DNA from: Paenibacillus pabuli
Lineage (GTDB): Bacteria > Bacillota > Bacilli > Paenibacillales > Paenibacillaceae
Assembly: GCF_039831995.1 (NCBI RefSeq)
Contig: NZ_JBDOIO010000004.1
Location: 992,001-1,056,000, forward strand
Reading direction: 5' to 3'
Length of the DNA: 64,000 bases
Within the stretch, counting starts at the first letter, position 1, and each line of letters begins with the position of its first letter. Below the pieces are notes generated by a model, which saw nothing but the letters and a program-made list of their open reading frames with translations, did not search any database and was not told the origin of the DNA. Of the stretch, positions 45,356 through 54,801 are shown piece by piece. The position numbers were made by a program, and so were the translations under genes.

Positions 45356-45729
45356 TGGGTTTTTTTATTGTGCTGAGCATACTGCCGTTTTTTCCGTTTC
45401 TTATTGTGTACTGGGCTATGTATGGATGGAAAAAGGATAAACGAGCTTCACTTCGCACCGCAATGGATGTCACCACGGTATTTCTGATTTTCTCTGTTTC
45501 GGCGTTATTCAACTTAACATTCGATACGAATTTTGGATTTTATTTAACACTGATACTCATACTAATTGCACTTGGATTGATTGGAGGAGCTCAAAACAGA
45601 CTGAAAGGAAAGGTCGATGGGGGTCGAATGTTCCGGGCCGTTTGGCGCATGGCCTTTGTTTTGATGAGTTTTGGGTATGTCTTGTTTACTATATTTGGCT
45701 TATTTAGATACTTAATGAAACAGATGTGA
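45355..45729 (+). CDS. DUF3397 membrane protein
   Basis: This 124-aa membrane protein has four hydrophobic helices and the charged GWKKDKRASLRTAMDVTTVF segment of DUF3397 proteins. In Bacillales this family sits between panE and bshC/mraZ, as here apart from the opp insertion. The ATG shares a base with the panE stop (TGATG), showing coupling. Function unknown. Confidence 0.85.
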   Translation: MGFFIVLSILPFFPFLIVYWAMYGWKKDKRASLRTAMDVTTVFLIFSVSALFNLTFDTNFGFYLTLILILIALGLIGGAQNRLKGKVDGGRMFRAVWRMAFVLMSFGYVLFTIFGLFRYLMKQM

Positions 45730-45786
45730 GGTTACATAACGTAAAACAGCTAAAAAATGTGTCGATTTTGTCGAAAACTGAAAAAA

Positions 45787-45821
45787 ACATTACTTTCTGA
45801 AAAAGTAATGTAGATTTTTTT
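45787..45821 (+). terminator. Terminator before oppA
   Basis: ACATTACTT (45787-45795) pairs perfectly with AAGTAATGT (45803-45811), followed by AGATTTTTTT. A TATAAT at 45834 just after it may be the -10 box of oppA, though no good -35 box is seen. Confidence 0.7.
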
Positions 45822-45880
45822 GACCGGTGGTTGTATAATCTATAAACATAAACCACATCAATTTAGGGGGAAAGTGTTAG

Positions 45881-47581
45881 ATGAAAAGGAAAAGTCTATT
45901 AGTCCTTTTGACGCTGATTCTGGCGTTCGGTACCGTACTTGCAGCGTGCGGATCGAAAAATGAAGGCACAACAAGTAACACGGGAACTGGCTCTGCAGGC
46001 GAGGAAAGCGGTCTCGCAAAAGATCAAGTACTGAAAATTAACCTGACAGCTGAACCTCCTACGTTGGACCCGGCTCAGGCAAAAGACAGCCAAACCAACA
46101 CTGTTCTGAAATTCTTGTACGAAGGTCTTGTACGTATCGATGAGAATGGTAAAGAAGCACCAGGCGTTGCGAAAGACTGGACAATTTCCGAAGATGGTTT
46201 GAAATATGTGTTCAACCTGAACCCGGATGCGAAATGGAGCAACGGTGATGCAATCACTGCTGAAGACTTCGTTCGCTCTTGGGAACGTGCATTGAAACCG
46301 GAAACGGCTTCCCCGTACGCTTACCAATTGTACTACATCAAAGGTGCTGAGGGCTTCAACCTGAGCAAAGACGAAACATACAAAGGTACTAAAATCACAG
46401 ATTTCTCCCAAGTGGGTGTAAAAGCTACTGATGAGCACACACTCGAAGTGACGTTGGAAAACCCAACACCTTACTTCTTGGGTCTGACAGCATTCTACAC
46501 GTACTACCCAGTACACCAATCTGCTGACACAAACGATAAATTCTTCACTGATTACAAAAACATGATCGTTAACGGACCATTCACTATGGATCAATACGCT
46601 AAAGGTCAAAAAATCGTAGTTAAGAAAAACGAAGGCTACCATGCAGCTTCTGACATCAAATTGTCTGAAATCAACATGTCCCTGACAAGCAGCAGTGCTT
46701 CTGAACTGCAAGCTTATAAGTCTGGACAACTGGACTACACTGGTGCACCTAACGGTGAGATCCCAACGGACCAAATTCCTTCTGTAAAAGCGGAATTGCC
46801 GGATGAATTTAAAGCAACTGGTATTGCAAGTACTTACTACTACCAGTTCAACGTTAATGAAGCTCCATTCAACAATGCTAAAATCCGTAAAGCTTTTGCA
46901 ATGGCGATCGAGCGTCAACTGATCGTTGACAAAGTTACACAAGGTGGACAAGTTCCAGCTTACGGCTTTGTACCTCCAGGTATCCGCGGTGAAAACGGCG
47001 AGTTCCGTGATGAGCACAAAGACGACTACTTCACTGAAAATGTTGAAGAAGCAAAAGCATTGCTTGCTGAAGGTATGAAAGAAGAAGGATACACAACATT
47101 GCCAGCTGTTACATTGATCTACAACACTAGTGATGCACACGCGAAAATCGCGCTTGCTGTTGCTGACATGTGGAAGAAAAACCTTGGTGTTGACGTGAAA
47201 ACGGAAAACCAAGAGTGGGGCGTATTCCTTGAGAACCGTCAAAACCAAAACTTCCAAGTAGCTCGTGCAGGCTGGTCTGCAGATTACAACGATCCATACA
47301 ACTTCTTGGAAATGTGGACTACTGGTAACACAAACAATGACTCCAAATTCAGCAACGAACAGTATGACAAAGATGTTAAAGAAACTGTGAAATCTGCTGA
47401 TCCAGCTGCACGTATGGCTGCATTTGCTGATGCTGAGAAAGTCCTGATTCAAGACGAAATGGCTGTAATGCCAATCTACTACTACACTAACGTATCTTTG
47501 ACTAAGCCTTACCTGAAAGGCGTACAACTTGATTTCAGTGGAGCAATTGACTTCACTCGCGCATATCTGGAAGAGAAATAA
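45881..47581 (+). CDS. oppA: Oligopeptide ABC transporter substrate-binding lipoprotein
   Basis: This is a family 5 solute-binding protein (566 aa) with a lipoprotein signal ending FGTVLAAC, so Cys22 or close to it is lipidated. A Gly/Ser/Thr-rich spacer follows. Family signatures are LTAEPPTLDPAQAKDS, WSNGDAITAEDFVRSWERAL and YYYQFNVNEAPFNNAKIRKA. It captures peptides for the OppBC channel downstream. Codon use is strongly biased compared with neighbours (many AAA, AAC, GTA), suggesting high expression. A perfect terminator separates it from oppB. Confidence 0.94.
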   Translation: MKRKSLLVLLTLILAFGTVLAACGSKNEGTTSNTGTGSAGEESGLAKDQVLKINLTAEPPTLDPAQAKDSQTNTVLKFLYEGLVRIDENGKEAPGVAKDWTISEDGLKYVFNLNPDAKWSNGDAITAEDFVRSWERALKPETASPYAYQLYYIKGAEGFNLSKDETYKGTKITDFSQVGVKATDEHTLEVTLENPTPYFLGLTAFYTYYPVHQSADTNDKFFTDYKNMIVNGPFTMDQYAKGQKIVVKKNEGYHAASDIKLSEINMSLTSSSASELQAYKSGQLDYTGAPNGEIPTDQIPSVKAELPDEFKATGIASTYYYQFNVNEAPFNNAKIRKAFAMAIERQLIVDKVTQGGQVPAYGFVPPGIRGENGEFRDEHKDDYFTENVEEAKALLAEGMKEEGYTTLPAVTLIYNTSDAHAKIALAVADMWKKNLGVDVKTENQEWGVFLENRQNQNFQVARAGWSADYNDPYNFLEMWTTGNTNNDSKFSNEQYDKDVKETVKSADPAARMAAFADAEKVLIQDEMAVMPIYYYTNVSLTKPYLKGVQLDFSGAIDFTRAYLEEK

Positions 47582-47608
47582 GTTGTTCTGAAGTCTATAT
47601 GATTACTT

Positions 47609-47651
47609 CGGGATATATATGTGGAATTCCATATATATCCCGATTTTTTTG
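47609..47651 (+). terminator. Terminator between oppA and oppB
   Basis: CGGGATATATA and TATATATCCCG form perfect arms around TGGAATTCCA, itself a palindrome, followed by seven T. Partial read-through would lower oppBC-DF relative to oppA. Confidence 0.88.
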
Positions 47652-47770
47652 TATGTGCACCGATTTTCCTTATAATTCTTGAAATTTCCGATAAATGGAT
47701 TGGACTTTATTCATGTCTAATTCTACAATCGATTTGTATACAAAATATTGTTTTTGGAGGTGTGCAAGGG

Positions 47771-48703
47771 TTGGTTAAGTACGTGCTGAAAAAACTGCTA
47801 TTTATGCTGCTATCGCTTTTCATACTCGCATCAGCAACCTTCTTCCTGATGAAGGCCATTCCGGGTGACCCTTTTACATCCGAGAAAAAAGTATCGCCTG
47901 AAATTCGGGCACTACTGGAAGAAAAGTATGGGCTGGACAAACCGATGTATGAACAATACCTGAAGTATATGGGTGGAATTCTCAAAGGTGATTTTGGTGT
48001 TTCGATGAAATACCTGAATCAAGAAGTAACCGACATGATCACTCAAACGTTTACAGCATCTCTGAAACTGGGGATCTTTGCGATCGTGATCTCTGTAGTC
48101 GTTGGGGTGTTGTTAGGACTAATCGCTGCAGTTTACCATCGTAAGCTGATAGATGATGTCACGATGATCCTGGCGGTAATTGGTATCGCGGTACCGAGCT
48201 TCTTGCTCGCATCTCTGCTTCAATACGTTTTCGCCTTCAAACTGGGCTGGTTTAACGTTATGGGATTCGACGGACCGCTTGACTATGTACTTCCGGTTGC
48301 GGCATTGTCTGCATCCCCGATTGCCTTTATCGCACGTTTGACGCGTTCCAGCATGCTCGAAGTGCTGCACGCGGATTATATCAAGACAGCTAAAGCCAAA
48401 GGTCTGAAATGGCCTGCAATCATGTTTAAACACGTTATTCGTAACGGTATTCTTCCCGTTGTAACTTATGTGGGTCCGATGACGGCTAACATCATCACGG
48501 GTTCCGTAGTTATTGAGCAAATCTTTAACATCGGGGGAATTGGTAAAGTATTCGTAGAGAGTATCACGAACCGGGATTATACAATGATCATGGGGATTAC
48601 GATTTTCTATGGTATCCTCCTGATGTTGGCACGTTTCCTTACAGATATCGCATATGTGCTGATTGATCCTAGAATTAAGCTGGAAAGCCGGAAGGGGGCA
48701 TAA
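47771..48703 (+). CDS. oppB: Oligopeptide ABC transporter permease OppB
   Basis: OppB is the first channel subunit (310 aa, six helices). It starts MVKYVLKKLLFMLLSLFIL, has the PGDPF motif typical of OppB/DppB, and shows the EAA coupling loop ADYIKTAKAKGLKWPAIMFK near residue 210. The open frame extends up to 47621, but GGAGGTG at 47757 places the true start at TTG 47771. oppC starts 2 bp after the stop. Confidence 0.94.
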   Translation: MVKYVLKKLLFMLLSLFILASATFFLMKAIPGDPFTSEKKVSPEIRALLEEKYGLDKPMYEQYLKYMGGILKGDFGVSMKYLNQEVTDMITQTFTASLKLGIFAIVISVVVGVLLGLIAAVYHRKLIDDVTMILAVIGIAVPSFLLASLLQYVFAFKLGWFNVMGFDGPLDYVLPVAALSASPIAFIARLTRSSMLEVLHADYIKTAKAKGLKWPAIMFKHVIRNGILPVVTYVGPMTANIITGSVVIEQIFNIGGIGKVFVESITNRDYTMIMGITIFYGILLMLARFLTDIAYVLIDPRIKLESRKGA

Positions 48704-48705
48704 CG

Positions 48706-49632
48706 TTGTCTGGCACGAACAATAACAATAAAGAAACGGCGAACACTGCCCTGGATAGTCAGGCAGCGGTGAAATCGCAAGAAAGTGTATCGTTATGGAA
48801 AGACGCCATGTACAGACTTGCAACCAACAAGGCCGCGATGATCAGTTTGGGCATTCTGGTTCTTGTTGTCATCTTCTCTTTGATTGGTCCAACTTCGTTA
48901 TTCACAAGTTATAATTATTATTCTAATGATTTGCTTAACGCCAATGCAGCGCCAAGTGCGGAGCACTGGTTCGGAACGGACGAGCTCGGTCGCGATGTAT
49001 GGGTAAGAACCTGGGTAGGTGCGCGTGTATCCCTTACTGTAGGTTTGGCCGCTGCCTTGATTGACCTTGTCATCGGGGTAATCTACGGAGCGATTATGGG
49101 CTTCTACGGTGGACGTGTTGATGGAATCATGAACAAGTTCTCCGAGATTCTCTATTCCCTGCCGTACATGCTCGTTGTAATCTTGTTGCTCGTTGTTTTG
49201 GAACCAAGTCTTACGACAATCATTATTGCCCTTACGATCACAGGCTGGATCAGCATGTCCTGGATTGTACGTGGTGAGATTATGCAATTGAAAAACAGAG
49301 ACTTTATTCTTGCAGCGCGGTCCATGGGCGCAAGCACAGGACGTCAATTGTTCCGTCACTTGCTGCCGAATGCAGTAGGACCAATTCTCGTAACGCTGAC
49401 GCTATCTATTCCAAATGCCATCTTTGCTGAAGCGTTCTTGAGCTTCCTCGGACTGGGTGTATCTGCACCGAAATCATCCCTGGGTTCCATGATCAATGAC
49501 GCATTGACAGGCTGGACGCTGTATCCTTGGCGGATGTGGTTCCCTGCAGGTCTGATGGTACTTACAATGCTTGCATTTAACTTGCTCGGAGACGGTCTGC
49601 GTGATGCACTTGATCCGAAATTGCGTAAATAG
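48706..49632 (+). CDS. oppC: Oligopeptide ABC transporter permease OppC
   Basis: This second channel subunit (308 aa) has a polar N-terminal arm (residues 1-~25), six helices and the EAA loop RDFILAARSMGASTGRQLFR near residue 205. The HWFGTDELGRDVWVRTWVGA segment is the OppC family signature. The TTG start at 48706 follows GGAAGGGGG. The ATPase gene starts 17 bp downstream. Confidence 0.94.
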   Translation: MSGTNNNNKETANTALDSQAAVKSQESVSLWKDAMYRLATNKAAMISLGILVLVVIFSLIGPTSLFTSYNYYSNDLLNANAAPSAEHWFGTDELGRDVWVRTWVGARVSLTVGLAAALIDLVIGVIYGAIMGFYGGRVDGIMNKFSEILYSLPYMLVVILLLVVLEPSLTTIIIALTITGWISMSWIVRGEIMQLKNRDFILAARSMGASTGRQLFRHLLPNAVGPILVTLTLSIPNAIFAEAFLSFLGLGVSAPKSSLGSMINDALTGWTLYPWRMWFPAGLMVLTMLAFNLLGDGLRDALDPKLRK

Positions 49633-49649
49633 AAATAGGAGGTGGGATT

Positions 49650-51419
49650 ATGGAGCCAATCTTAACAGTCAAGGACCTGAGTGTGTCATTTACAACACGT
49701 TCTGGAGAATTTGATGCCGTTAAAAATGTAAGTTTTGAACTTGGCAAAGGAGAGACGCTGGGGATTGTTGGTGAATCCGGTAGTGGTAAGAGTGTTACCG
49801 CCCAAACCATCATGAAGTTGATTCCCTCCCCGCCTTCGAAGGTCAAAAGTGGAGAGATTACTTTTCACGGGCAGAGCCTGCTTGGGAAAACCGATAAACA
49901 AATGGAAGCTATCCGTGGTAAAGATATCGGGATGATCTTCCAGGATCCAATGACTTCATTGAATCCTACAATTAAAGTCGGTAAACAAATTACCGAAGTG
50001 CTTCGCAAACACCAAAACATGTCCAAAAAAGAAGCTGAGAAACGCGCTCTGGAAATGTTGGAGCTCGTGGGTATCAAAAATGCGGCAATCCGCATGAATC
50101 ACTACCCGCACCAATTTTCCGGTGGTATGCGTCAGCGTGCAATGATCGCCATTGCCCTGGCATGCCGTCCATCCCTTCTGATTGCGGATGAGCCGACAAC
50201 AGCACTCGACGTAACGATTCAGGCACAAATCTTGGACGTTATGAAAGATATGCAGCAAAAGCTTGGAACATCCATTATGCTCATTACCCATGACCTTGGT
50301 GTTGTAGCCGGTATGTGTGATCGGGTTGTCGTGATGAAGGAAGGCGAAGTTGTGGAAACGGGAACGACAGCTGAAATTTTCAGCAATCCTAAGCATCCAT
50401 ATACGATCAAATTGTTGAACGCCTTGCCTCGTTTGGACGAGCCTAAGAAAGAAAAACCTACTCCGGTTGGTATTATCAAAGGTGCCAACAAGCCGCTAGT
50501 TGAAGTGAAGAACCTGAAACAATACTTCAATTTGGGTAAAGGAAACATTCTCAAAGCGGTTAATGATGTCAGCTTTGATATTTTTGAAGGCGAAACCCTT
50601 GGGGTTGTAGGTGAATCCGGATGTGGTAAATCCACAACAGGACGCACGATTCTTCGCCTTTATGAGCCAACAGGCGGAAATGTTAACTTTAACGGAACGG
50701 ATATCTATAAGCTGTCTCCACGCAAAATGAAAGAAATGCGTAAAGACATGCAAATGATCTTCCAGGATCCTTATGCTTCACTGAATCCACGTTTTAACGT
50801 TATGGATATTATCGGCGAATCGCTTGATATCCACGGACTGGCTTCCAGCGGTAAAGAGCGGAAGAGACGTGTAGAGGAATTGCTGGATCTCGTAGGCTTG
50901 AACCCGAGCCATGCGCTTCGTTATCCGCATGAATTCTCCGGTGGTCAAAGACAACGGATCGGTATTGCCCGTGCACTTGCTGTGGACCCTAAATTCATCA
51001 TCTGTGATGAGCCTTTGTCTGCACTTGATGTATCCATCCAAGCTCAAGTGGTTAAGCTGCTCGAAGAGCTTCAACAGCGCCTTGGTTTGACTTACCTCTT
51101 CATTGCGCATGACTTGTCCATGGTTAAGCATATCAGTGACCGTGTTGCTGTTATGTACATGGGTAAAGTGGTTGAGCTGGCAGAGAGTGAGGAATTGTAC
51201 TCCAACCCGGTTCACCCTTACACCAAAACATTGCTGTCTGCTATTCCTGTACCTGATCCGGAAGTGGAAGCAAACAAACGCCGCATTTTGCTGCCGGACG
51301 AACAGTCTGGTCCAATCCAAAATGCAGGAAGTGGTCCTGTAAACGATCCGTATAACCTGGAGAATGCTCAATTGATTGAAATCTCCAAAGGTCACTGGGT
51401 TTCCGAACCATACGTTTAA
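49650..51419 (+). CDS. oppDF: Fused OppD-OppF ABC transporter ATP-binding protein
   Basis: This single 589-aa protein contains two full ABC ATPase domains. Domain 1 (OppD-like) has Walker A GESGSGKS at residues 41-48 and signature [10 protein letters not shown] near 157. Domain 2 (OppF-like) has Walker A GESGCGKS at 321-328 and signature [10 protein letters not shown] near 430. Both retain their Walker B glutamates ([16 protein letters not shown]). In most Bacillota oppD and oppF are separate genes; fused forms as in GsiA are known. A terminator follows. Confidence 0.94.
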   Translation: MEPILTVKDLSVSFTTRSGEFDAVKNVSFELGKGETLGIVGESGSGKSVTAQTIMKLIPSPPSKVKSGEITFHGQSLLGKTDKQMEAIRGKDIGMIFQDPMTSLNPTIKVGKQITEVLRKHQNMSKKEAEKRALEMLELVGIKNAAIRMNHYPHQFSGGMRQRAMIAIALACRPSLLIADEPTTALDVTIQAQILDVMKDMQQKLGTSIMLITHDLGVVAGMCDRVVVMKEGEVVETGTTAEIFSNPKHPYTIKLLNALPRLDEPKKEKPTPVGIIKGANKPLVEVKNLKQYFNLGKGNILKAVNDVSFDIFEGETLGVVGESGCGKSTTGRTILRLYEPTGGNVNFNGTDIYKLSPRKMKEMRKDMQMIFQDPYASLNPRFNVMDIIGESLDIHGLASSGKERKRRVEELLDLVGLNPSHALRYPHEFSGGQRQRIGIARALAVDPKFIICDEPLSALDVSIQAQVVKLLEELQQRLGLTYLFIAHDLSMVKHISDRVAVMYMGKVVELAESEELYSNPVHPYTKTLLSAIPVPDPEVEANKRRILLPDEQSGPIQNAGSGPVNDPYNLENAQLIEISKGHWVSEPYV

Positions 51420-51453
51420 GGAATTATATTCCGTTTGGACTTATTGATGTTAT

Positions 51454-51486
51454 CAAACCGCCGGCTTGTTCGGCGGTTTTTTAGTT
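51454..51486 (+). terminator. Terminator after opp operon
   Basis: AAACCGCCG pairs with CGGCGGTTT through GCTTGTT, followed by TTTTAGTTTTTT. Confidence 0.85.
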
Positions 51487-51571
51487 TTTTGGTGACTTTC
51501 TTTTGACGAAGTGGCCTGTAGTTCGGTACAATCAAGAAAGGCTCTTTGAAGCAGAATAGGAGGCAGACCTC

Positions 51572-53203
51572 ATGAAAGGTATTACCGAGGCACTCCGCAG
51601 CGGAACACAACTTGCAGAAGATTATATCTGCTCACGTGATGCTGCGCGGGGCCTTTACGAGTATGACATTCACTGGGAATCCGGACTTCATGCGCGTGCC
51701 GAGTGGCTGGACCAATCGGAGAACACACGTGTGGATCGTCAGAACCTGGTAGAGTATTTACGTATATATAATAAACGTTTCAATGATCACGAAGCCGTAC
51801 ATCATTCAATCGCACGATTGGCTGAGGAAGGTACGTTTGTGGTTACAGGTGGGCAGCAGAGCGGCTTGTTGACAGGGCCGTTATTTGTCATCTACAAAGC
51901 TGCGAGTGTCGTTGCGGCTGCCCGTGAAGCTGAAGCCAAGCTTCAGCGCCCGGTAGTTCCCGTATTTTGGATTGCTGGAGAGGACCATGACTGGGATGAA
52001 GTGAACCACACCTATCTGCCTGGTCATAACGGTGAAATGACCAAGGTCAAACTGCATGGTCGATTCGATGGCCGAAATTCGGTGAGCGGGGTCACGGTTG
52101 AAACAGCACAGTGGATGAACGTAATCGAGCAGGTGGAGCATCTTCTGCCGGATACTGTACATAAACCAGGATTAATGCAGATGCTCACCTCGATCCATCA
52201 GTCCAGCTCGAATCTTAGTGAGGCTTTTGCGAGAATGGTGTCAGCATTGTTTGGCAGTACTGGACTTGTCCTTATGGATGCTGCAGATTCCGGATTGAGA
52301 GAACTGGAGCAACCTGTGTTTGAGCGATTGATTCGCGAGAATGCTTCATTGCGAGAAGCTTATTTGCAGGGTGCTTCCGTGGTGCAGGAAGCGGGCTATC
52401 CCATGCCGGCAGAAGTTGCTGAAGACGGAGCAAATTTGTTTTACATCCATGATGGTTCACGGTTACTTCTGTTCCTGAAGGATGGTTTGTACACTGATCG
52501 AAAAGGGCTAGTGTCTTTTACGGAAGAACGATTGCTTCAGGAGCTGAGGGAACATCCCGAGCGATTCAGTAATAATGTACTCACCCGACCGTTAATGCAG
52601 GATTCTGTACTGCCTGTAGCTGCGGTGATACTAGGACAAGGTGAGATTGCGTACTGGGGATTAACCAGAACCGCATTCCGCCAATTTGGTCTGCAGATGC
52701 CCATCTTGCTGCCTAGGTTGTCCTTCACCATTCTGGAGGATGTCCATCACAAGCACATGAATCAGTACGAGCTCTCTTTCCAAGATGTGCAATACCACAT
52801 GGAAGAAAAAAGAGAGAAGTGGCTCGCAGGACAGGAAACATTCCAGGTCGAGAAGGAATTTGAGCAAGTCCAGCACAAAGTTGCTGAGTTTTATCGTCCA
52901 CTGCTTGATCAACTTGCGCAAATTCACGCTGGGCTTGATCGGATCGGAGAGACGAATTTGAGAAAAATCAACGAACAGATTCAATATCTGCAGAAGCAAA
53001 CACAGAAGGCGATCACAGATAAACATGAGGTCGGACTCAGACATTGGAACGGCATACAGAACTCCCTCTTTCCTATGAACAAACCACAGGAGCGAGTCCA
53101 CAATGTGCTCTTCTACTTGAACCGTTACGGAACCAAGTGGATTCAGGAGCTCATCGAGAGCGGACGTGAATTCCGGGGTCAACATCAAGTGATTGAACTG
53201 TAA
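51572..53203 (+). CDS. bshC: Bacillithiol biosynthesis cysteine-adding enzyme BshC
   Basis: BshC adds cysteine to glucosaminyl-malate in the last step of bacillithiol synthesis. The 543-aa length is typical. Recognised segments are TGGQQSGLLTGPLFVIYKA near residue 91, PVFWIAGEDHDWDEVNH near 130 and a long C-terminal coiled coil. The ATG follows ATAGGAGGC. In B. subtilis bshC (yllA) sits right before mraZ; here an adenosylhomocysteinase gene separates them. Confidence 0.94.
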   Translation: MKGITEALRSGTQLAEDYICSRDAARGLYEYDIHWESGLHARAEWLDQSENTRVDRQNLVEYLRIYNKRFNDHEAVHHSIARLAEEGTFVVTGGQQSGLLTGPLFVIYKAASVVAAAREAEAKLQRPVVPVFWIAGEDHDWDEVNHTYLPGHNGEMTKVKLHGRFDGRNSVSGVTVETAQWMNVIEQVEHLLPDTVHKPGLMQMLTSIHQSSSNLSEAFARMVSALFGSTGLVLMDAADSGLRELEQPVFERLIRENASLREAYLQGASVVQEAGYPMPAEVAEDGANLFYIHDGSRLLLFLKDGLYTDRKGLVSFTEERLLQELREHPERFSNNVLTRPLMQDSVLPVAAVILGQGEIAYWGLTRTAFRQFGLQMPILLPRLSFTILEDVHHKHMNQYELSFQDVQYHMEEKREKWLAGQETFQVEKEFEQVQHKVAEFYRPLLDQLAQIHAGLDRIGETNLRKINEQIQYLQKQTQKAITDKHEVGLRHWNGIQNSLFPMNKPQERVHNVLFYLNRYGTKWIQELIESGREFRGQHQVIEL

Positions 53204-53262
53204 CTGTGTGCTTCGCAGCAGACCCTTATAATAGAAGAAACAGATAAAGAGGAGGATGGGGC

Positions 53263-54528
53263 ATGACTACACCTGCACTGCAAAACAGTATTGTTAAGGA
53301 TATGGGACTCGCTTCTGAAGGACATTTGAAAATTGACTGGGTAGAAGCGCATATGCCTGTATTAAACCGGATTCGCCGCCAATTTGAGCAGGATCAGCCA
53401 TTCAAAGGATTAAAGGTTGCCATTTGCCTTCATCTTGAAGCTAAAACAGCTTACCTGGCAAAAGTCATACAGGCTGGCGGCGCGGAAGTGACCATTACGC
53501 ACAGTAATCCGCTGTCAACTCAGGATGATGTATGTGCGGCTCTTGTGGAAGATGGCGTTACAGTGTATGCCAAGTACAATCCGGGTCCAGAAGAGTTCAA
53601 GCAGCTTCAGCTTCGTGCACTGGAAGTTAAACCTGATCTGATTATTGATGACGGCGGCGACTTCGCTACCATTATTGCTTCCGAACGTCCAGACCTTGCG
53701 GCTACCATTCGTGGAGGTGCAGAGGAAACGACAACAGGTATTATCCGTCTGAAAGCTTTGGCGAAAGAAGGACAATTGCAGTTTCCGATGGTTGCGGTTA
53801 ATGACGCATATTGCAAATACCTGTTCGACAACCGTTATGGCACAGGTCAGTCTGCTTTTGATGGCATCATCCGTACAACCAACCTAGTGGTAGCTGGTAA
53901 AAATGTGGTTGTAGCGGGATACGGCTGGTGTGGTAAAGGTGTGGCGATGCGTGCCAAAGGGCTGGGCGCCAATGTAATCGTAACAGAAATTGATCCCATC
54001 AAAGCGGTTGAAGCGCATATGGATGGTTTCCGTGTGATGACGATGGTAGAAGCAGCCAAACTGGGCGATTTCTTCATCGCGGTTACCGGCAACAAGGACG
54101 TCATCACAGGTGAACACTATGACGTAATGAAAGACGGAGCAATTCTGAGTAATGCGGGGCATTTTGATGTGGAAGTGAATAAACCTGAACTTGCCAAACG
54201 TTCAGAGTCCATTCGCACTGTGCGTCGCAACATTGAAGAATATCGATTCAAAGATGGACGTAAAATGTACCTTCTTGCAGAAGGGCGTCTTGTGAATCTG
54301 GGTGCAGCTGATGGCCATCCTGCCGAAATTATGGACACGACATTTGCATTGCAGGCTTTGGGCTTGCGTTATGTTAGCGAGAACTACGAGGCATTGGGCA
54401 AAACCGTTGTTAATGTACCTTATGAAATTGATCAGCAAGTTGCCAGCTACAAACTGGAAAGCTTAAATATTTCGATTGATTCCTTGTCTGCTGAACAGGA
54501 AAAATATTTGGATAGCTGGAAGTTTTAG
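53263..54528 (+). CDS. ahcY: S-adenosylhomocysteine hydrolase, short archaeal-type
   Basis: This NAD-dependent enzyme cleaves S-adenosylhomocysteine to adenosine and homocysteine. At 421 aa it has NPLSTQDDV, the EETTTGIIRL substrate motif, NDAYCKYLFDNRYGTGQS, the Rossmann loop GYGWCGKGVAMRAKG and LAADGHPAEIMD-like GAADGHPAEIMD with the active His. It lacks the ~40-residue insertion and the C-terminal K-x5-Y tail of the long bacterial form, ending KYLDSWKF. Similar short enzymes in Thermotoga and methanogens may prefer S-inosylhomocysteine, so specificity is open. Start ATG behind GAGGAGG. Confidence 0.92.
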   Translation: MTTPALQNSIVKDMGLASEGHLKIDWVEAHMPVLNRIRRQFEQDQPFKGLKVAICLHLEAKTAYLAKVIQAGGAEVTITHSNPLSTQDDVCAALVEDGVTVYAKYNPGPEEFKQLQLRALEVKPDLIIDDGGDFATIIASERPDLAATIRGGAEETTTGIIRLKALAKEGQLQFPMVAVNDAYCKYLFDNRYGTGQSAFDGIIRTTNLVVAGKNVVVAGYGWCGKGVAMRAKGLGANVIVTEIDPIKAVEAHMDGFRVMTMVEAAKLGDFFIAVTGNKDVITGEHYDVMKDGAILSNAGHFDVEVNKPELAKRSESIRTVRRNIEEYRFKDGRKMYLLAEGRLVNLGAADGHPAEIMDTTFALQALGLRYVSENYEALGKTVVNVPYEIDQQVASYKLESLNISIDSLSAEQEKYLDSWKF

Positions 54529-54633
54529 GGCAATCCAATAATTACAAGCTGATGAACGGATTCAAAGGGTTTAAAATAGTGTATTGATGATATGGCTCAT
54601 ATGCGGTTGTAAGTAGAATAACCGGTACCGGGG

Positions 54634-54677
54634 AAACGTCTTTGATCCTGAGCGACAGGATCAAAGACGTTTTTCTT
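54634..54677 (+). terminator. Terminator after ahcY
   Basis: AAACGTCTTTGATCCTG (54634-54650) pairs without mismatch to CAGGATCAAAGACGTTT (54656-54672), loop AGCGA, followed by TTTC. The 17-bp perfect stem is the strongest terminator stem in the window. Confidence 0.9.
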
Positions 54678-54717
54678 ATGAAGCAAATTGAAAAAAATCA
54701 AGCAAGCAAGAAGGGTT

Positions 54718-54746
54718 TTGATTTTTTAGTGCGAATCTATTATGCT
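54718..54746 (+). promoter_or_regulatory. Promoter of the mra/division cluster
   Basis: The -35 box TTGATT (54718-54723) and -10 box TATGCT (54741-54746) are separated by 17 bp. Transcription would begin near 54753, within the GTGG repeats. Confidence 0.6.
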
Positions 54747-54752
54747 TAGGTG

Positions 54753-54785
54753 GTGGAAAGTGGGGCAAAGTGGGAGAAACGGGTG
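54753..54785 (+). promoter_or_regulatory. MraZ-type direct repeats
   Basis: GTGG-like units recur with about 10-bp spacing: TGGAAAG at 54754, TGGGGCAAAG at 54761, TGGGAGAAAC at 54771 and GGGTGAGG at 54781. MraZ is known to bind spaced TGGGN repeats upstream of its own gene, so this is a likely autoregulatory operator overlapping the transcription start. Confidence 0.75.
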
Positions 54786-54801
54786 AGGAGTGAGTGGGCC
54801 A

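Noticed and set aside
45899..47527. A 542-codon open frame antisense to oppA
   Set aside because: It mirrors a highly expressed, codon-biased gene whose codon choice suppresses antisense stops. Its product is rich in Cys, Phe and Val with no recognisable domain, and it has no ribosome site.
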